Source of the DNA: Stenotrophomonas rhizophila | GTDB lineage: Bacteria; Pseudomonadota; Gammaproteobacteria; Xanthomonadales; Xanthomonadaceae | Assembly: GCF_003651185.1 (NCBI RefSeq) | Contig: NZ_RCDC01000009.1 | Coordinates: 124,001-188,000, forward strand | Direction: 5' to 3' | Length of the DNA: 64,000 nt | Shown: positions 15,459-24,209 of the stretch, piece after piece | Numbering within the stretch: position 1 is the stretch's first letter | How the letters are laid out: each line of letters starts with the position of its first letter | The notes under the pieces: generated by a model | Database searches by the model: none | What the model was told of the DNA's origin: nothing | What the model saw: the letters and a program-made list of their open reading frames with translations, nothing else | Translations under genes and position numbers: made by a program

Positions 15459-17948
15459 TTACTGCAACGACGTCGCGTCCAGACGTCGTTGCGCGGCCCG
15501 GCTGTCATGGACATTCAGCGCCTGCAGGAGATAGGAACCGGCGTTTTCCGCGTAGGCCCTGCCGCGTTGTGTCGCCAGCCAGCGTTGCTCGGCGGCGGCA
15601 GCCACCTGGTCCCCGGCGGCCACCAGGCTGTCCTGCAGGGCGACGTGGACCTGGAACAACTCGCTGCCGTCGATGAGCGCGCGCAAGCGCTGCACCGATT
15701 GCGCAGCCCGGCCATCCACGCGATCCTGGTTGGCCACCAGCACCGCCACCATCTGCGTTCCACGCGGGTCATCCAGTGCCTTGGCAAGTCGCTGCAGATG
15801 CGGCAACTGGCGACGTGCCACGTCATAGAGCTCGGCGCGTTGCGCGAGATAGGCCGAGGCAGCGGCCATGTACAGCCACTCTCCCCGCTCGCCTGCCGCA
15901 GGATCGGCCGCCTGCGCGATCATGGTGGCGATAAGCTGCTCATATTCGTGTGCGCCGGCCTTTCGCACGGCAATGCTGGCCAGCGAAAGCGACTGCGCCT
16001 GGAACATTCCGCAGATCCGCGCGTTGTCACCGCAGTGGCGCAGCGCACCTGCATTGGCCCGCAGTGCCGCCGCCGGCTCGCCTGCGTCCAACGCGACGGC
16101 GGTGCCCTCCAGGTGCATGGCAAGATCATCCTCCCGAGCGGCGGCAAGCATGCGCTGGGCGCCCACCAGGTCGCCATGAGCGGCGAGCGCGGCGACCATG
16201 TGGCGGTTCACTGACCATTGACCGATCCGTGCGGATTGACGATAGCTGCGCAGTGCCGCATCGGCGTGATTCTGCGCCAGCTCGGCGCGACCGAGCGCCT
16301 GCAACGCCATGGCCTGCAACGGGTTCTGTGCGACAGCGGCCTTGCGTGCAGCCTGCTCGGACTCGCTATACCGCCCCACGCTCAGCATGGACCAGGCGTA
16401 GTTGGCATGGGCGCCGTGGTAATCGGGATAGAGATCGCCCAAGAGCTTCCACTTTTCGGCCGTGGCGAGTGTTCCGGCGCCGTTGAGATCGGCATCCCAG
16501 GCGTCCATGTACAGCCGATCCCGCCCTGACAAGCGACCGGCAGCGCGTTTTGCCGCGGCCAGCGATTGCCGGGCCCCTTCGGGATTGCCCCGGCCCCACT
16601 GGATGCGCAGCTGTGCCAGGTAGGCGAACGCGAAGTCCGGATCGAAACGCACCGCCTGCCCGAAAAACCGCTGCGCGTCGTCATAGCGTCCATCGCCGTA
16701 TGCTTTGACGCCCATCGCGTAGGCATGCAGCGCATCCAGGCTGGCCGTCGCCACCTTGGGCAGGGGCATCGAGTCCCGCGAGATGTCATGCATGGCCTCG
16801 CCGAGCTCGGCGCGCATCTGAGCCACGACGTCATCGGTGGATCCCAGCAGGGATTCCATGCCGCGGCCATCGGCATGGTCGGACCACGCCGTATTGCCGG
16901 TGTTGGGATCGATCAGTTCCAGTGAAACACGCAGCCGCCCATGCACTTCGGCCACGGTGGGTACGATCACGGCTCTGGCACCCTCACGCAGCGCGACCTC
17001 GATCGCCGCGTCGCGGTCCAGCGCTCCACCTTCGCGACGCATCCGCTCCAGCGTTTCCTGCACCTTCATGTCGCTGAGCACATTGACGTAACGCGACTGC
17101 TCCAGAGAAATGCGGAACGCCTGTTGAAGGCTGTCGTCCAGCAGTGCATTGCCGGTCAGGTTATGAAGGTTGCCCAGTACCACCCAATCCCGTTCGCCGA
17201 AGGCAATGGCCGGCGTCGGGCGTAGAAAGGCCCAGGTGCCGAAGACCATGCCTGCCACCAGCGCCACCTCGGCCAGCAGTGTCATCGGCCGGCGCCACAG
17301 CGGCACGGCACGGCGGGCCTTGGGGCTGCCGCGTGGGGCACGCAGCGGCGCAAACTCCCGTTCACCCACTTCATGGATGTCCTGGCGACCGGGCATGCCC
17401 TTGAACCGCCAGCCGCCGTGCGATTTCCACACCAGTCGCTCGCCACGCTCCCCCAGCTCGCCCACCGCGCGATGGGTCAGCGATTCGGCCACGGCCGAGA
17501 GCAGGATCTGCCCGGGCCGGGCAAGGGCCATCAGGCGCGCGGCCATCGGCTTGGCCAGGCCCTCGACCTCCAGCGATTTGGCCCCAACCTTGATCGCCTC
17601 GGGGCTGTTTTCCCAGGTCAGCACTTCGCCGACGTGCAGGCCCGCGCGGGCGCGCAGCACGATGTCACGCTGCTTGCCGATCTCCATCAGGCCGCGCTGG
17701 TAATCCAGCGCAAAGCCGAGACCATCGATGGCGCGCTCGAACAACAGCAGCAGGCCATCGGAACGATCGATCAGGCGACCATTCCACTGTTGCTGCAACA
17801 CCAGCACCAGCCGGTCATGCGCCTGGAACAGCTCGGCCGCCGCCGCATCGCCGATGCGCTCGACCAGGATCAACGAGTCGCACAGATCGGTGAACAGCAG
17901 CGCCCGCATCTGCGGGGCCTGGGTCGACGTTCCGTTGTCGCCGTTCAT
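15459..17948 (-). CDS. Class III nucleotidyl cyclase homologue with TPR region (putative peptide modification system cyclase)
   Basis: Protein of 829 residues matching the family called putative peptide modification system cyclase (TIGR04510, recalled); its Xanthomonas campestris relative appears to be guanylyl cyclase XC_0250. The N-terminal cyclase domain (about 14-195) keeps both metal aspartates, Asp21 in LLFTDLCDS and Asp64 in DRSDGLLLLFE, plus GLHVGEV. In the template region LAKPMAARL (131-139) the arginine is kept but the usual asparagine is lysine. One membrane helix spans about 221-242, followed by a FlgO-like segment and TPR repeats to the end. GGGAG lies before ATG 17948. It starts 13 bases after the GGDEF gene, so the two are probably co-transcribed. 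Confidence 0.85.
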   Translation of the reverse strand: MNGDNGTSTQAPQMRALLFTDLCDSLILVERIGDAAAAELFQAHDRLVLVLQQQWNGRLIDRSDGLLLLFERAIDGLGFALDYQRGLMEIGKQRDIVLRARAGLHVGEVLTWENSPEAIKVGAKSLEVEGLAKPMAARLMALARPGQILLSAVAESLTHRAVGELGERGERLVWKSHGGWRFKGMPGRQDIHEVGEREFAPLRAPRGSPKARRAVPLWRRPMTLLAEVALVAGMVFGTWAFLRPTPAIAFGERDWVVLGNLHNLTGNALLDDSLQQAFRISLEQSRYVNVLSDMKVQETLERMRREGGALDRDAAIEVALREGARAVIVPTVAEVHGRLRVSLELIDPNTGNTAWSDHADGRGMESLLGSTDDVVAQMRAELGEAMHDISRDSMPLPKVATASLDALHAYAMGVKAYGDGRYDDAQRFFGQAVRFDPDFAFAYLAQLRIQWGRGNPEGARQSLAAAKRAAGRLSGRDRLYMDAWDADLNGAGTLATAEKWKLLGDLYPDYHGAHANYAWSMLSVGRYSESEQAARKAAVAQNPLQAMALQALGRAELAQNHADAALRSYRQSARIGQWSVNRHMVAALAAHGDLVGAQRMLAAAREDDLAMHLEGTAVALDAGEPAAALRANAGALRHCGDNARICGMFQAQSLSLASIAVRKAGAHEYEQLIATMIAQAADPAAGERGEWLYMAAASAYLAQRAELYDVARRQLPHLQRLAKALDDPRGTQMVAVLVANQDRVDGRAAQSVQRLRALIDGSELFQVHVALQDSLVAAGDQVAAAAEQRWLATQRGRAYAENAGSYLLQALNVHDSRAAQRRLDATSLQ
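15464..15492 (+). terminator. Hairpin terminating the RiPP precursor, inside the convergent gene
   Basis: Perfect 11-bp stem (GCAACGACGTC 15464-15474, GACGTCGTTGC 15482-15492) with a 7-base loop, 15 bases after the precursor stop. It overlaps the last codons of the convergent cyclase gene. There is no T-run, so efficiency is uncertain. Confidence 0.5.
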
Positions 17949-17961
17949 GCCGATCTCCCGA

Positions 17962-19008
17962 TCAGGGTGTGGCGGTCGCTGATCGCGACCAGTGCAATCG
18001 GTTGCCGCCCAGCCGTTTGGCCTGGTACAGCGCATTGTCGGCGCGGGCGTACCACTCGCTCCAGTCGGTCTGCGGGTCGATCAGACAGACCCCGATGCTG
18101 ACCGGGCACACATGCGGCACGCCATGCGCACGGCCGATCAGGCCATGCACCGCGCTGAGAATGAACTCGGCGGCGTGCTGCAGGCTGTCCTGGTCGGCGC
18201 TGCGCAGCAGCAGGCAGAATTCGTCGCCGCCCAGCCGGCAGGCCACGTCCGGCTCGGTGGCCACCGAGCGCAGGATGTTGGCCACGCTCTGCAGCACGCG
18301 GTCGCCGGCCTGGTGGCCGTGCACATCGTTGACCTGCTTGAACTGGTCGCAGTCGATCAGCAGCAGGCCCTGCGGCGCGCTGTTTTCCTGCGCACGGCAG
18401 TCCTGCAGGTAGAGCGCGAGGCCACGCCGGTTGTGCAGGCCGGTCAGCTCGTCGGTGCGCACCAGTTCGCGGGTGTGGGTGAGCTGGTGAGTGGTGACGT
18501 AGAGGTTGTCCAGCGCGGTTTCGAGATCGTGGTTGCGGCGGCGCAGCTGGCGGATCAACACCTGCTCGTTGCTCACCACCCGCATGATCGTGCGGCGCAG
18601 GAAGTAGGCCAGCAGACCAGGGTCGCGGTCGACCAGACGCTGGAAATCGTCGTGGTCCAGTTCCAGCACGATACTGTCCTCGACCGCACGCGCGCCGGCC
18701 GTGCGCTGGTGGTCGCCGATCAGCAGGCCCAGCTCGCCGAAGAATTCATTGGGACCGAGCGACTTCACGACGAGGTCTTCGCCGAAGTCCAGTTCGATGC
18801 AGCCGCTGACGATCACGTACATCGTGCTGCCGGCGTGGCCGCGATGGAACAGATGGGTGCCTGAGGGCAGCTTGCGTTGCCGGCCGAATTCGGAGAACAA
18901 TGCGGACTCGCCGTTGCTCAGGATGGCGTGCACGATCTCAGCCATCGCCTTGCGGTCGATGTCTGGTTCCTGTTCGCACATGATCGCCGCCGCACCCTTG
19001 CCGGTCAT
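17962..19008 (-). CDS. Cyclic-nucleotide-binding GGDEF protein (diguanylate cyclase)
   Basis: Two-domain protein of 348 residues. A CRP-like cyclic-nucleotide-binding domain (about 35-140) has the phosphate cassette FFGELGLLIGDHQRTAGARA; a short helix links it to a GGDEF domain (about 180-345) with an intact RLGGDEF at 258-264, so c-di-GMP synthesis is expected. The inhibitory RxxD site is degenerate (TEPD at 251-254). The architecture matches X. campestris XC_0249, reported to bind cGMP and make c-di-GMP. The downstream cyclase gene starts 13 bases later. Start choice is weak: ATG 19008 or ATG 18981. Confidence 0.9.
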   Translation of the reverse strand: MTGKGAAAIMCEQEPDIDRKAMAEIVHAILSNGESALFSEFGRQRKLPSGTHLFHRGHAGSTMYVIVSGCIELDFGEDLVVKSLGPNEFFGELGLLIGDHQRTAGARAVEDSIVLELDHDDFQRLVDRDPGLLAYFLRRTIMRVVSNEQVLIRQLRRRNHDLETALDNLYVTTHQLTHTRELVRTDELTGLHNRRGLALYLQDCRAQENSAPQGLLLIDCDQFKQVNDVHGHQAGDRVLQSVANILRSVATEPDVACRLGGDEFCLLLRSADQDSLQHAAEFILSAVHGLIGRAHGVPHVCPVSIGVCLIDPQTDWSEWYARADNALYQAKRLGGNRLHWSRSATATP

Positions 19009-19172
19009 TTCCGAACACCCGCTTTCCAGCGTCCCCCTGGTGAGCGAAGGAGGATAGCACTCCTCAAAACTGTGCGCCCTATCCCATTTCCGACTTTTAC
19101 CCACCAAGATCGTGAAAACACGCGCGTTCTACCGCGTGTGACGATGTGAAGAGCCGGGTCCGGAGACGACAC

Positions 19173-19202
19173 AGGGCGGCAGGTCCCCCGACCGGCCGCC
19201 CT
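19173..19202 (-). terminator. Hairpin downstream of aceA
   Basis: Arms AGGGCGGC (19173-19180) and GCCGCCCT (19195-19202) lie 30 bases beyond the aceA stop on its transcript. There is no clear T-run. It separates aceA from the upstream region of the GGDEF gene. Confidence 0.4.
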
Positions 19203-19231
19203 GATGGCCTTCCCTGGCCGCCCTTGCCGGG

Positions 19232-20524
19232 TCAGGCCGCGCGTTCGGCGTTGAACTGCTCTTCCTCGGTGGACCCGGTCAGGGCGGTGGTCGAGGACTG
19301 GCCCTGCTGGATCGCCTGGGTCACCGCGTCGAAGTAGCCGGTGCCGACCTCACGCTGGTGCTTGACCGCGGTGAAGCCCCGGTCGGCCGCGGCGAACTCG
19401 GCCTCCTGCAGCTCCACGAAGGCGCTCATCTGGCGGCGGGCATAGCCGTGGGCCAGGTTGAACATCGAGTAGTTCAGGGCGTGGAAGCCGGCCAGGGTGA
19501 TGAACTGGAACTTGTAGCCGTATTTGGCGATCTCCTTCTGGAAGGTCGCGATGGTGGCGTCGTCCAGGTTCTTCTTCCAGTTGAAGCTGGGCGAGCAGTT
19601 GTAGGCCAGCAGCTTGCCCGGGAATTTGGCGTGGATCGCTTCGGCGAACTTGCGCGCGAACTCCAGGTCCGGCTTGCCGGTCTCGCACCAGATCAGGTCC
19701 GCATAGGGCGCATAGGCCAGGCCGCGGCTGATCGCCTGCTCCAGGCCGTTGCGGGTCTTGTAGAAGCCTTCCACGGTGCGCTCGCCGGTGGTGAACGGCT
19801 GGTCGTTGCCATCCACATCGCTGGTCAGCAGGTCGGCGGCCTCGGCATCGGTACGCGCCACCAGCAGGGTCGGCACGCCCATCACGTCGGCGGCCAGGCG
19901 GGCGGCGTTGAGCTTTTCGATCGCCTCGCGGGTCGGCACCAGCACCTTGCCGCCCATGTGCCCGCACTTCTTCACCGAGGCCAGCTGATCCTCGAAGTGC
20001 ACGCCCGCCGCGCCGGCCTCGATCATCGCCTTCATCAGTTCGAAGGCGTTGAGCACGCCGCCGAAACCGGCTTCGGCATCGGCCACGATCGGCTGCAGGA
20101 AGTCGATGTCATCCTTGCCTTCGGCATGGTGCAGCTGATCGGCGCGCAGCAGGGTGTTGTTGATGCGCTTGACCACCGCCGGCACCGAATCGGCCGGGTA
20201 CAGCGACTGGTCCGGGTACATCTGGCCGGCCAGGTTGGCATCGGCGGCGACCTGCCAGCCAGACAGGTAGATCGCGTTCAGGCCGGCCTTGACCTGCTGC
20301 ATGGCCTGGTTGCCGGTCAGCGCGCCCAGCGCGTTGACGAAGTCCTTTTCCTGCAGGTACGTCCACAGCTTCTCCGCGCCCAGCCGCGCCAGCGAGTGCT
20401 CCACGTGCACGGTGCCACGCAGGCGCACCACATCGGCGGCGGTGTAGTTGCGGGTGATCCCGGCCCAGCGCGGGTCGGTGTTCCAAGCGTGCTGGATCTG
20501 TTCGGCGGTCTGCAGGGTGCTCAT
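19232..20524 (-). CDS. aceA: Isocitrate lyase
   Basis: Enzyme of 430 residues splitting isocitrate into glyoxylate and succinate, the first step of the glyoxylate bypass. The active-site signature VKKCGHMGGKVL, with the catalytic cysteine, is present, as are DAEAGFGG (metal site) and NCSPSFNW. TTTGGAGA precedes the ATG with good spacing. It lies 52 bases downstream of aceB on the same strand and is probably co-transcribed with it; together they allow growth on acetate, fatty acids or leucine. Confidence 0.97.
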   Translation of the reverse strand: MSTLQTAEQIQHAWNTDPRWAGITRNYTAADVVRLRGTVHVEHSLARLGAEKLWTYLQEKDFVNALGALTGNQAMQQVKAGLNAIYLSGWQVAADANLAGQMYPDQSLYPADSVPAVVKRINNTLLRADQLHHAEGKDDIDFLQPIVADAEAGFGGVLNAFELMKAMIEAGAAGVHFEDQLASVKKCGHMGGKVLVPTREAIEKLNAARLAADVMGVPTLLVARTDAEAADLLTSDVDGNDQPFTTGERTVEGFYKTRNGLEQAISRGLAYAPYADLIWCETGKPDLEFARKFAEAIHAKFPGKLLAYNCSPSFNWKKNLDDATIATFQKEIAKYGYKFQFITLAGFHALNYSMFNLAHGYARRQMSAFVELQEAEFAAADRGFTAVKHQREVGTGYFDAVTQAIQQGQSSTTALTGSTEEEQFNAERAA

Positions 20525-20576
20525 GTCGAATCTCCAAAGGGAACGGATGCGGTAACAGCAGGTGGATGGATGGCGG

Positions 20577-22223
20577 TCAGTCGAGACGGTCGTAGGCGGG
20601 CAGGGTCAGGAAGTCGGTGAGCTCCTCGCAGCGGCTGAGCGCGGCCAGCAGCGCGATGGACTCGGGGATGTGGGCGCTGCCCGGCAGCGCGGTGGTGTCA
20701 CCCAGCCTCGCAGGCAGCTGGGCCAGGGTGGCGTCGAGCAGGGCCAGGTCGATGGCGGTGCCGTCGTCCAGGTGCTGGCCGGGGGTATGCAGCCACTGCC
20801 ACAGCTGGCTGCGGCTGATCTCGGCGGTGGCCGCGTCCTCCATCAGGTGGTGGATCGGCACGCAGCCGTTGCCGTCCAGCCAGGCGGCCAGGTAGCGCAC
20901 GCAGACCTCCACGTTGCCCTCGAAACCGGCGCGGGTAATGGTGCCGGTGGGCGCGGCGATCAGGTCATCGCGGGCCACCTGCACATCGTTGCGCAGCACG
21001 CGGTGCTGGTTCGGCCCGGGCATGTGTTCGTCGAAGATCGCCTGCGCGACCGGGATCAGCGCGGGGTGGGCGACCCAGGTGCCGTCATGGCCGGCGGTGA
21101 CTTCGCGCAGCTTGTCCGCCCGCACCCGCGCCATCGCCTGCTCGTTGGCGGCCGCGTCGTGGTTGATCGGAATCTGCGCGGCCATGCCGCCCATCGCATG
21201 TGCGCCGCGGCGGTGGCAGGTGCGGATCAGCAGCTCCGAATAGGCCTTCAGGAACGGCTGGGTCATCGTCACCTGGCCGCGCTCGGGCAGCACCTTGTCG
21301 GCGTGGCGGCGGAAGGTCTTGATGTAGGAAAAAATGTAATCCCAGCGGCCACAGTTCAGGCCGACGATGCGATCGCGCAGCGCATGCAGGATCTCGTCCA
21401 TCTCGAACACCGCCGGCAGCGTTTCGATCAGCACGGTGACCTTGATCTGCCCATGCGGCAGGCCGAGCATGCCCTCGATGTGCGACAGCGCGGTCTCCCA
21501 CAGCGCGGCCTCTTCCATGCTCTGCAGCTTGGGCAGGTAGAAGTACGGGCCACGCTGCCTGCACATCAGCGTGCGGGCATTGTGGAAGGCGAAGACCGCC
21601 GCATCGAACAGGCCACCGGCGATCGGCTGGCCGTCGATACGCACGTGCTTCTCATCCAGGTGCCAGCCACGCGGACGCACGATCAGGACAGCCTGCTCGT
21701 TGAACGGACGCAGCGTGTACTGCTTGCCCGGCTTCCCATCCACGGACGGGCCGGTGTAGGTCAGATCGCCGCGCACCGCGCCGATCAGCGCCTGCTGGCC
21801 GGCCAGCAGGTTGCGCCAGGCCGGGGCGGTGGAATCCTCGAAGTCGGCCATGAACACCTTGGCGCCGGAGTTCAGCGCGTTGATGACCATCTTCGGGTCG
21901 GTCGGGCCGGTGATCTCCACCCGGCGGTCCTGCAGCGCCTCCGGCAGCGGGGCGACGTGCCAGTCGCCGGCGCGGATCTCCGCGGTATCGGCACGGAAGT
22001 CCGGCAGGCCGCCGCCATCGAAGAAGGCCTGGCGGGCCACCCGTGCCTCCAGCCGGCGCTGGCGCTCCGGCTCCACCGCCCGGTGCAGCGACACCAGCAG
22101 CGCCAGTACCCCCGCCGGCAGCAGCGCGGACTGGCCGGCCAGCTGGGTGGTGAGGGCAATGCCGGGGGTGGCCGGTGCATCGGCGGGGGTGGGCTGGGCG
22201 GTGGCGTAAGCGACGGCGGACAT
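20577..22223 (-). CDS. aceB: Malate synthase A
   Basis: Enzyme of 548 residues condensing glyoxylate with acetyl-CoA to malate. Length and motifs fit the A isoform: VFMADFEDSTAPAW, LRPRGWHLDEKH-like substrate region, YFYLPKLQSMEEAALW, IETLPAVFEMDEIL (metal-binding glutamate), GLNCGRWDYIFS and the C-terminal HHLMEDAATAEISR with the general-base aspartate. ATG 22223 is chosen for the GGAG eight bases upstream; upstream in-frame codons run into the divergent promoter. First gene of aceB-aceA, divergent from a LysR regulator. Confidence 0.97.
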   Translation of the reverse strand: MSAVAYATAQPTPADAPATPGIALTTQLAGQSALLPAGVLALLVSLHRAVEPERQRRLEARVARQAFFDGGGLPDFRADTAEIRAGDWHVAPLPEALQDRRVEITGPTDPKMVINALNSGAKVFMADFEDSTAPAWRNLLAGQQALIGAVRGDLTYTGPSVDGKPGKQYTLRPFNEQAVLIVRPRGWHLDEKHVRIDGQPIAGGLFDAAVFAFHNARTLMCRQRGPYFYLPKLQSMEEAALWETALSHIEGMLGLPHGQIKVTVLIETLPAVFEMDEILHALRDRIVGLNCGRWDYIFSYIKTFRRHADKVLPERGQVTMTQPFLKAYSELLIRTCHRRGAHAMGGMAAQIPINHDAAANEQAMARVRADKLREVTAGHDGTWVAHPALIPVAQAIFDEHMPGPNQHRVLRNDVQVARDDLIAAPTGTITRAGFEGNVEVCVRYLAAWLDGNGCVPIHHLMEDAATAEISRSQLWQWLHTPGQHLDDGTAIDLALLDATLAQLPARLGDTTALPGSAHIPESIALLAALSRCEELTDFLTLPAYDRLD

Positions 22224-22304
22224 GGCGGGCTCCTGCGGTGCGGTTGAACTCCACCGTGCGCCGGCATGCCAATATTTGACAAAGCAGTTATTGCAATGGC
22301 TTAC

Positions 22305-22319
22305 ATAAGGTGTGCTTAT
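22305..22319. promoter_or_regulatory. LysR-type T-N11-A box between aceB and its divergent regulator
   Basis: Perfect inverted repeat ATAAG-GTGTG-CTTAT contains a T-N11-A core (22306-22318). A second dyad, CTTACATAAG, overlaps at 22300-22309. It sits 12 bases before the LysR start and 82 bases from aceB, fitting autoregulation plus control of aceBA. Confidence 0.55.
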
Positions 22320-22331
22320 ACTCATGACGCC

Positions 22332-23297
22332 ATGACCACGCCGCGCACGCCAAGTCCCCGGTTTTCCTACAAATCCGATCGGCTCAAGCCGCTGCGGGCG
22401 TTCTGCCAGACGGTCCGCCTGGGCTCAGTCTCACGGGCAGCTGAGGCTTTGTTCGTCAGCCAGCCGGCCATCAGCCAGCAGTTGCAGGCCCTGGAGCGCG
22501 AACTCGGGGTCAATCTGTTCGAGCGCAGCGGGCGACGCCTGGTGCCCAGCCGTGAAGGCCAACTGCTGTATGAGATGGCGCTGCCGCTGGTGGAGAACCT
22601 GGACGGGTTGGAGGCCAGCTTCCGCGACAAGGTGAAGGGGCTGGACGCGGGCGAGCTCAACATCGCGGCCAACAGCTCGACCATCCTGTACCTGCTGCCG
22701 CGCATCGTGGAGCGCTTCCGCCAGCGCCACCCGGATGTCCGCCTGACCCTGCACAACGCGATCAGCGCCGACGGTACCGACCTGCTGCGCAGCGATGCGG
22801 CGGACCTGGCGGTGGGCTCGATGACCGACGTGCCGGCCGACCTCAGCTACGCCCCGGCCTACCGCTTCGAGCAGGTGCTGATCGCCCCGCCCGATCATCC
22901 GCTGGCGCATGGCGAACTGAGCCTGGAGGCGATCTCGCAGTACCCGCTGGTGCTGCCGCCCAAACGCCAGATCACCTACCGGCTGGTGGACCAGGTCTTC
23001 CAACGGCATCGACTGCCCTACACCGTGGCGCTGGAAGTAGGCGGCTGGGAAGTGATCAAGCAGTACGTGGCGATGGGCATGGGCATCTCCATTGTGCCGG
23101 CGCTCTGCCTCCACGATGCCGACCGCGAGAAGCTGGTGACGCGCTCGATGAGTGCGTGGTTCCCGGAGCGCAGTTATGGGGTGATCGTGCGGCGCGGGCG
23201 GTTTCTGTCACCGCAGGCGCGGGCGTTCATCGAGCTGATCCAGCCGGATCTGTTCAGTCCGCGCAGCTATGATGAAAGTGGTCATTCCGAGCGCTGA
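22332..23297 (+). CDS. LysR family regulator divergent from aceBA (CysB-like)
   Basis: LysR-type transcription factor of 321 residues. The winged helix-turn-helix (LRAFCQTVRLGSVSRAAEALFVSQPAISQQLQALE region, about 20-55) is standard; the effector domain (LNIAANSSTILYLLP onward) resembles the CysB/Cbl branch. ATG 22332 is preferred over an in-frame ATG at 22266, which would cover the candidate operator. Divergence from aceB suggests control of the glyoxylate bypass, which would differ from the IclR control known in enterobacteria; this is inference. Confidence 0.88.
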   Translation: MTTPRTPSPRFSYKSDRLKPLRAFCQTVRLGSVSRAAEALFVSQPAISQQLQALERELGVNLFERSGRRLVPSREGQLLYEMALPLVENLDGLEASFRDKVKGLDAGELNIAANSSTILYLLPRIVERFRQRHPDVRLTLHNAISADGTDLLRSDAADLAVGSMTDVPADLSYAPAYRFEQVLIAPPDHPLAHGELSLEAISQYPLVLPPKRQITYRLVDQVFQRHRLPYTVALEVGGWEVIKQYVAMGMGISIVPALCLHDADREKLVTRSMSAWFPERSYGVIVRRGRFLSPQARAFIELIQPDLFSPRSYDESGHSER

Positions 23298-23306
23298 CAC
23301 ACGCCC

Positions 23307-24209
23307 ATGTCCATCGAACTCCGCCACCTGCGCTACTTCCTGGCCGTCGCCGAGACGCTGCACTTCGGCCGCGCGGCCGAGCGGCTGGGGATGTCGCAGC
23401 CGCCGCTCAGCCAGCAGATCCGTCAGCTGGAAACGCTGCTCGGCGCGCGGTTGTTCCTGCGCGCGAACCGTCGCGTGGAACTCACCGATGCCGGGCGCGT
23501 GCTGCAGGAACAGGCGCGCGAGGTGCTGGCCCGGGTGGAGACCGCGATCGATCTGACCCAGCGCGCGCAGCGCGGGGAAACCGGCGAGCTGCGCATCGGG
23601 CTGACCCGGGCCACGCCACTGTCCACGCAGATTCCGCGCGCGATCTTCGCTTACCGCCAGCAGTTCCCGCAGGTGCAGTTGAAGCTGCGCGAGATGAACA
23701 CCCTGCAGCAGATAGATGCGCTGATGGCCGGCGAACTGGATGTCGGGTTGATCCGCAAACGTGCCCTGCCCGCGCCGCTGATGTCACGCAAACTGTTCAG
23801 TGATCCGCTGGCGCTGGTGGTGCACGGCCAGCATCCGCTGGTGCGTGAGCTGCCCGCCGATGCGGCGGTGGCGCTGCGGCTGTTCGCGCATGAGCCGTTC
23901 GTCGGGTTCCTGCGCGAGGTCGGCGCGGGCATCCACGATCACTTCATCGCGTTGTGCCGGGGCGCCGGCTTCACGCCGCGCATCGTGCAGGAAGCCGGGG
24001 AAGCCTCGACGTTGATCAGCCTGGCGGCCTCAGGGTTGGGGGTAACGGTGCTACCCGCCTCGTGCAGCCATATCCAGGTGGACGGCGCGCGCTTCGTCGC
24101 ACTCAGCGATCGTGCCGCCAGTTCGGAAGTGCACGTGGCCTGCCGGCGTGGTGCGGCGTCGCCGTTGATCGAGCACTTCACCCGGCTGCTGCAGGGGGTC
24201 AGCGGCTGA
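23307..24209 (+). CDS. LysR family transcriptional regulator
   Basis: LysR-type protein of 300 residues with the N-terminal DNA-binding helix-turn-helix (LRYFLAVAETLHFGRAAERLGMSQPPLS region, residues 6-33) and a C-terminal periplasmic-binding-like effector domain. The HFGRAAERLGMSQPPLSQQI signature places it near the BenM/CatM/CbbR-type branch. It starts 9 bases after the previous LysR gene and overlaps the convergent MFS gene by 11 bases, so it may regulate that exporter; the link rests on position only. Confidence 0.88.
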   Translation: MSIELRHLRYFLAVAETLHFGRAAERLGMSQPPLSQQIRQLETLLGARLFLRANRRVELTDAGRVLQEQAREVLARVETAIDLTQRAQRGETGELRIGLTRATPLSTQIPRAIFAYRQQFPQVQLKLREMNTLQQIDALMAGELDVGLIRKRALPAPLMSRKLFSDPLALVVHGQHPLVRELPADAAVALRLFAHEPFVGFLREVGAGIHDHFIALCRGAGFTPRIVQEAGEASTLISLAASGLGVTVLPASCSHIQVDGARFVALSDRAASSEVHVACRRGAASPLIEHFTRLLQGVSG

